Positions 5,657 to 7,965 of a stretch of DNA of 7,965 nt are shown one piece after another. This stretch comes from Xanthobacteraceae bacterium (GTDB lineage: Bacteria; Pseudomonadota; Alphaproteobacteria; Rhizobiales; Xanthobacteraceae). The stretch lies in NCBI GenBank assembly GCA_030039655.1, contig JASHVC010000815.1:1-7965 (forward strand), given 5' to 3'. A program made the translations under genes and the position numbers. Position 1 is the first letter of the stretch; each line of letters opens with the position of its first letter. Under the pieces are notes generated by a model that saw only the letters and a program-made list of their open reading frames with translations, was not told where the DNA came from and searched no databases.

Positions 5657-5845
5657 ATGCGCAAAATCTTGATTGCTACTTTGGTTGTTGCCGGGGTTGC
5701 ATTCGTCGGGACGTCGGCCGGCTCGGCCCTTCCCGCGAACAACGCGGTGGCCAAGCAAGGCGAGACCATGAAGGCTCCGACCACAAACGTCTGGTATAGG
5801 CGTCACCGGTGCCACGGATATTACAGCCGCTGGTGGTGGTGCTAA
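5657..5845 (+). CDS. Small secreted Trp/Arg/Cys-rich peptide 3
   Basis: The gene encodes 62 aa. The ATG at 5657 has AGAGGAG (5644-5650) 6 bases upstream. The longer in-frame reading back to 5525 has no ribosome site and would bury the signal peptide. Residues 1-24 are a signal peptide (MRKILIATLVVAGVAFVGTS, cleavage near GSA-LP). The mature peptide of about 38 aa has a polar linker (LPANNAVAKQGETMKAPTT) and a compact aromatic/basic tail, NVWYRRHRCHGYYSRWWWC, with two Cys (C52 and the C-terminal C62). The Asn-Val motif, the aromatic/basic tail and the Cys pair resemble peptides 1 and 2, but the similarity is low and could be convergent composition. The product is exported; the function is unknown. 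The gene stands alone, divergent from the GMC gene and followed by a hairpin terminator. Confidence 0.78.
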   Translation: MRKILIATLVVAGVAFVGTSAGSALPANNAVAKQGETMKAPTTNVWYRRHRCHGYYSRWWWC

Positions 5846-5872
5846 TATCGACGAGACGATTGTTCAGATGGG

Positions 5873-5902
5873 GGGCTCGGCCTTCGCGTGGCCGGGCCCT
5901 TT
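5873..5902 (+). terminator. Terminator hairpin after peptide gene 3
   Basis: GGGCTCGGCC (5873-5882) pairs with GGCCGGGCCC (5890-5899) over 10 bp with one T-G wobble around a 7-base loop (TTCGCGT). It is followed by only TTT. It lies 27 bp after the peptide stop and directly abuts the stop of the convergent minus-strand gene (5902-5904), so it could separate the two transcripts. The short T-tract makes it weaker than the one at 3555. Confidence 0.6.
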
Positions 5903-6957
5903 CACTTGCGTGGTCGATCGGCAAGCAGATACGGACGCCGCGCGCGATCATACTCGACCGCGAAGCACAAATAGTAGGAAGATGGCTTGTTCTGCCTTGC
6001 AGTTGCGCACCGGTCAAAAACGTAAAGATCTGATACTGAACGGTACGGCCAATAAGGATCAATTCCGAGGCGCTCTTCCCGGCCCGGAAAGCCACCAAAG
6101 CGATCGATCTTCCCTCTGAGACTCGGGTCGCTCGCAATCAACGCGTCGCGCAATGAGTCGCCTTCGATAAAGTTGTCAGGAAGCTGATCGAATGGCCCAT
6201 CGAAGTAGGTGTTGGTCGCCATGTTGAGTTGGTAAGCGCCGATCAAGATTTTGCGGTCGCGCAATTGATCGCGGTAGAAGCCGAAACCGGTCCTTTTTCC
6301 GATCAGGATGCGGTCAGTGCGCGGGCTGGGCTCAAACTGGTCGGCCACCTTTACGGTCTCATCGAGAATAAAATGAAAAATCTTGAGCTTTTGATCGAAG
6401 ACCAGGAAAAACCGAATACCGGATTCGTCAAATACGGGGCCGATGAACTTTTCCGTTGGAGCCAGCGCGTCCATCGGCGGCCGGACATTCGATAAATCAA
6501 AGAGCTTAAAGACCACGCTTTTGCCGCCATAGGTCATCCTGTAGATCAGACGATCTACTTTCTCGAGCTCGACTCCCGCGGAAGCATCGAGAATGATGTG
6601 AGCATTCGGCGTCTCGTTACGCCACCCTTCCAGGTCTTCCGAATAAGCAAAAATGACTTTTCCTTCATCGCGGGTCCTGGCGTCCAAGGTGATGTTGCCG
6701 TCGTAGGGTATGCCGTTGTTGATAAAGGTGAAGTAATAGAAGTTTTCGGTGGGATAGACCGTCACGTTGTCGGGCAGGTTCGCAAACACGAACGCGAACA
6801 CCGCCTTCGGATTGTTGACGTCGAGGCTGCTCCCGTGAGTCGCTTCTTCAATATACGCTTGGTTGGTGTGCAGCTCCGGCATTTGTGGTTGCGCGGTGAC
6901 GACACTCGGGAGGATGAGCGCTAATAACGGGACTAACCGCACGAGAAAACGCCCCAC
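5902..6957 (-). CDS. Exported protein of unknown function, 351 aa
   Basis: I do not recognise a named family. The GTG at 6957 is preceded by GAGG with a 6-base spacing and gives a neat signal peptide (VGRFLVRLVPLLALILPSVV, cleavage after VTA at residue 22), so the protein is probably periplasmic or secreted. A longer reading to 7014 would overlap the upstream esterase gene by 16 bases. The mature part alternates hydrophobic beta-like strands and turns (AVFAFVFANLPDNVTVY, NFYYFTFINN, GIRFFLVFDQKLKIFHFILDET), suggesting a mostly beta fold. Several segments are rich in Tyr and Phe. Near the C-terminus two Cys (C317 and C331, in FDRCATARQNKPSSYYLCFA) may form a disulfide. There is no lipobox and no obvious catalytic motif. 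It follows the exported esterase gene by 41 bp on the same strand, so the two are probably co-expressed and may act in the same compartment (inference). Confidence 0.75.
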   Translation of the reverse strand: MGRFLVRLVPLLALILPSVVTAQPQMPELHTNQAYIEEATHGSSLDVNNPKAVFAFVFANLPDNVTVYPTENFYYFTFINNGIPYDGNITLDARTRDEGKVIFAYSEDLEGWRNETPNAHIILDASAGVELEKVDRLIYRMTYGGKSVVFKLFDLSNVRPPMDALAPTEKFIGPVFDESGIRFFLVFDQKLKIFHFILDETVKVADQFEPSPRTDRILIGKRTGFGFYRDQLRDRKILIGAYQLNMATNTYFDGPFDQLPDNFIEGDSLRDALIASDPSLRGKIDRFGGFPGREERLGIDPYWPYRSVSDLYVFDRCATARQNKPSSYYLCFAVEYDRARRPYLLADRPRK

Positions 6958-6963
6958 AGTACA

Positions 6964-6967
6964 CCTC
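6964..6967 (-). promoter_or_regulatory. Ribosome binding site deciding the start of the 351-aa exported protein
   Basis: GAGG on the minus strand lies 6 bases before GTG at 6957. The alternative upstream ATG at 7014 lies within the end of the preceding gene and would put 19 residues in front of the signal peptide. Confidence 0.55.
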
Positions 6968-6998
6968 GGTCTTGCTGTACGAAGACTGGATGGTGCGA

Positions 6999-7826
6999 TC
7001 ATCGCGCCAGCCATTGTGGCACGCGTTTGAGCGCATCGGCGCGCGCGGCTGGGTTGGTTCCGCTATGCACACGCCCGGTGGGATCGGGGGTGTGCGCCAG
7101 CCCGGTGCGCATGCGTATGGGCGAATTGGCGCGATCGAATTCGTGGTGCGCGCCCGGATAGACGATGATTTGCACGCGGGCGCTGCGGCCGTGCGCGTCC
7201 GCCACCATCTGCTGGCAGGTCGAGGCGAGTTTCCAATCGTCGGCGCTGCCGATGAGAATGAGCGTGGGGACCCGCGCGCTCCATGCGGTTTCGCGCAGGC
7301 GACGGCAGCCGGGATAGAGTGCAACTGCCGAGCGGAAGTCGGGGCCGCCGTCGTGGGGAACCGCATTGGGACGTACCGTCCACAGCGCGGTGGAGCCGCC
7401 ACTCGACCAGCCGAGCAACGATATGCGATCGAGACGCACATAGGGTTGCGCCTGCAGCCAGTGGCGCGCGGCCTCGGCATCGGCCACGCGCTCGCGCGAC
7501 GAATCGGCCGTTGGGCGGCGCACGCGGCACTGTGAGCCGAGTCCGCGCGAACCGAACGAATCGGGAAAGAGCACAACGAAGCCGTCTGCGACTAAGAGCT
7601 TTGCCCATTCGCCATAAAGCTCTGTGGTAGCGGCGGGGCGGCCGTCGAGGCCGCCGCAATCGTGCAGGGCAACAATCGCCGGGAATGGGCCGGCCGCCTC
7701 GGGCCGGTAGAGCGTCGCGTGTAGGGTTATGGCCCCGTCGGGAATATCGACGTTTTCCGCGGCCGCGACCGTGGCGGTCCACAGGGTTGCGGCGGCCAGC
7801 GCACAGAAAACTTCCTTAAAAACCAT
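6999..7826 (-). CDS. Exported dienelactone hydrolase-like esterase (Ser nucleophile)
   Basis: The gene encodes a 275-aa alpha/beta hydrolase of the dienelactone-hydrolase-like family. From ATG 7826 the protein begins with a signal peptide (MVFKEVFCALAAATLWTATV, cleavage near AAA-ENV), so it acts in the periplasm or outside. The core shows FPAIVALHDCGGLDG (oxyanion loop region), the nucleophile elbow GWSSGG (S141), Asp in GSADDW (D196/D197) and His in YPGAHHEFD (H228). Unlike the hydrolase at 807-1526, the nucleophile is Ser, not Cys, so a true dienelactone substrate is unlikely and an ester or polymer-type substrate is more plausible. Two further Cys (in SQCRVRR and STCQQM) could form a disulfide after export. 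The frame also opens at ATG 7859, 11 codons earlier; neither start has a clear Shine-Dalgarno site, and I chose the one giving the shorter signal peptide. It is probably co-transcribed with the downstream exported protein. Confidence 0.82.
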   Translation of the reverse strand: MVFKEVFCALAAATLWTATVAAAENVDIPDGAITLHATLYRPEAAGPFPAIVALHDCGGLDGRPAATTELYGEWAKLLVADGFVVLFPDSFGSRGLGSQCRVRRPTADSSRERVADAEAARHWLQAQPYVRLDRISLLGWSSGGSTALWTVRPNAVPHDGGPDFRSAVALYPGCRRLRETAWSARVPTLILIGSADDWKLASTCQQMVADAHGRSARVQIIVYPGAHHEFDRANSPIRMRTGLAHTPDPTGRVHSGTNPAARADALKRVPQWLAR

Positions 7827-7925
7827 GTTGCCAACATCAACTTGACGTCTGGATGGCATCTTAACATGACGATTTGGCCTGACGCAGCGACTTCCGCGGC
7901 GGAAAGTGAGGGTTTCGCGGCACCG

Positions 7926-7946
7926 GCCGAAAGATTATCTTTCGGC
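7926..7946. promoter_or_regulatory. Perfect 21-bp palindrome at the right edge
   Basis: Arms GCCGAAAGAT (7926-7935) and ATCTTTCGGC (7937-7946) are perfect inverted copies around one central T. As RNA this would be a 9-bp hairpin with a TTA loop, but no U-tract follows on either strand. It lies about 100 bp upstream of the exported esterase gene and could be an operator for it or for a gene beyond the edge, or the stem of a terminator. No gene is visible in 7860-7965. Confidence 0.5.
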
Positions 7947-7965
7947 GTGGACTTTGCGGACCGCT

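Noticed and set aside
6848..7782. Two minus-strand frames of about 240 codons overlapping the exported esterase
   Set aside because: They are Arg/Pro/Ala-rich frame-shifted readings of the esterase gene, which itself shows a signal peptide and an intact catalytic triad.

Overview
The window looks like a chromosomal segment of a GC-rich alphaproteobacterium, most likely of the order Hyphomicrobiales (Bradyrhizobium / Xanthobacteraceae-like). The reasons are the strong G/C third-position bias, the character of the proteins, and the short secreted aromatic/His/Arg-rich peptides, which from memory are common as hypothetical proteins in that order. The assignment rests on sequence character only; no database was searched. 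I see no tRNA, rRNA, CRISPR array, transposase or prophage gene.

Layout. (1) 1-429, plus strand: the 3' end of xseA (exodeoxyribonuclease VII large subunit). (2) 431-1526, minus strand: a two-gene operon with a Cys-type dienelactone hydrolase followed 13 bp later by a small exported coiled-coil protein. It converges on xseA with a single base between the stop codons. (3) 1612-2577, plus strand: a metal-dependent amidohydrolase-fold decarboxylase of the gamma-resorcylate decarboxylase type, divergent from the dienelactone hydrolase across an 85-bp spacer. (4) 2578-3593: a compact region with two tandem paralogous genes for tiny secreted peptides. A short repeat (TCTGACTRTTTGTTCAT) lies upstream of each gene. 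The first gene is followed by a long hairpin and the second by a clear intrinsic terminator. (5) 3635-5263, minus strand: a GMC-family FAD oxidoreductase. (6) 5657-5845, plus strand: a third small secreted Trp/Arg/Cys-rich peptide, divergent from the GMC gene. (7) 5902-7826, minus strand: a pair of exported proteins, a Ser-type dienelactone-hydrolase-like esterase followed 41 bp later by a 351-aa secreted protein of unknown function. (8) The right edge has no gene but carries a perfect 21-bp palindrome.

How the parts may work together. The dienelactone hydrolase, the aromatic-acid decarboxylase-like enzyme and the GMC dehydrogenase are a plausible but unproven set for oxidising aromatic or alcohol substrates. 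The most interesting signal is the set of three tiny exported peptides (62, 68 and 62 aa). Each has a clear signal peptide, an Asn-Val plus aromatic/basic core, a C-terminus packed with Trp, Tyr, His and Arg, and exactly two Cys separated by 8-9 residues. The first two are clear tandem duplicates that share leader sequence as well as coding sequence; the third is more distant. I cannot assign them a function.
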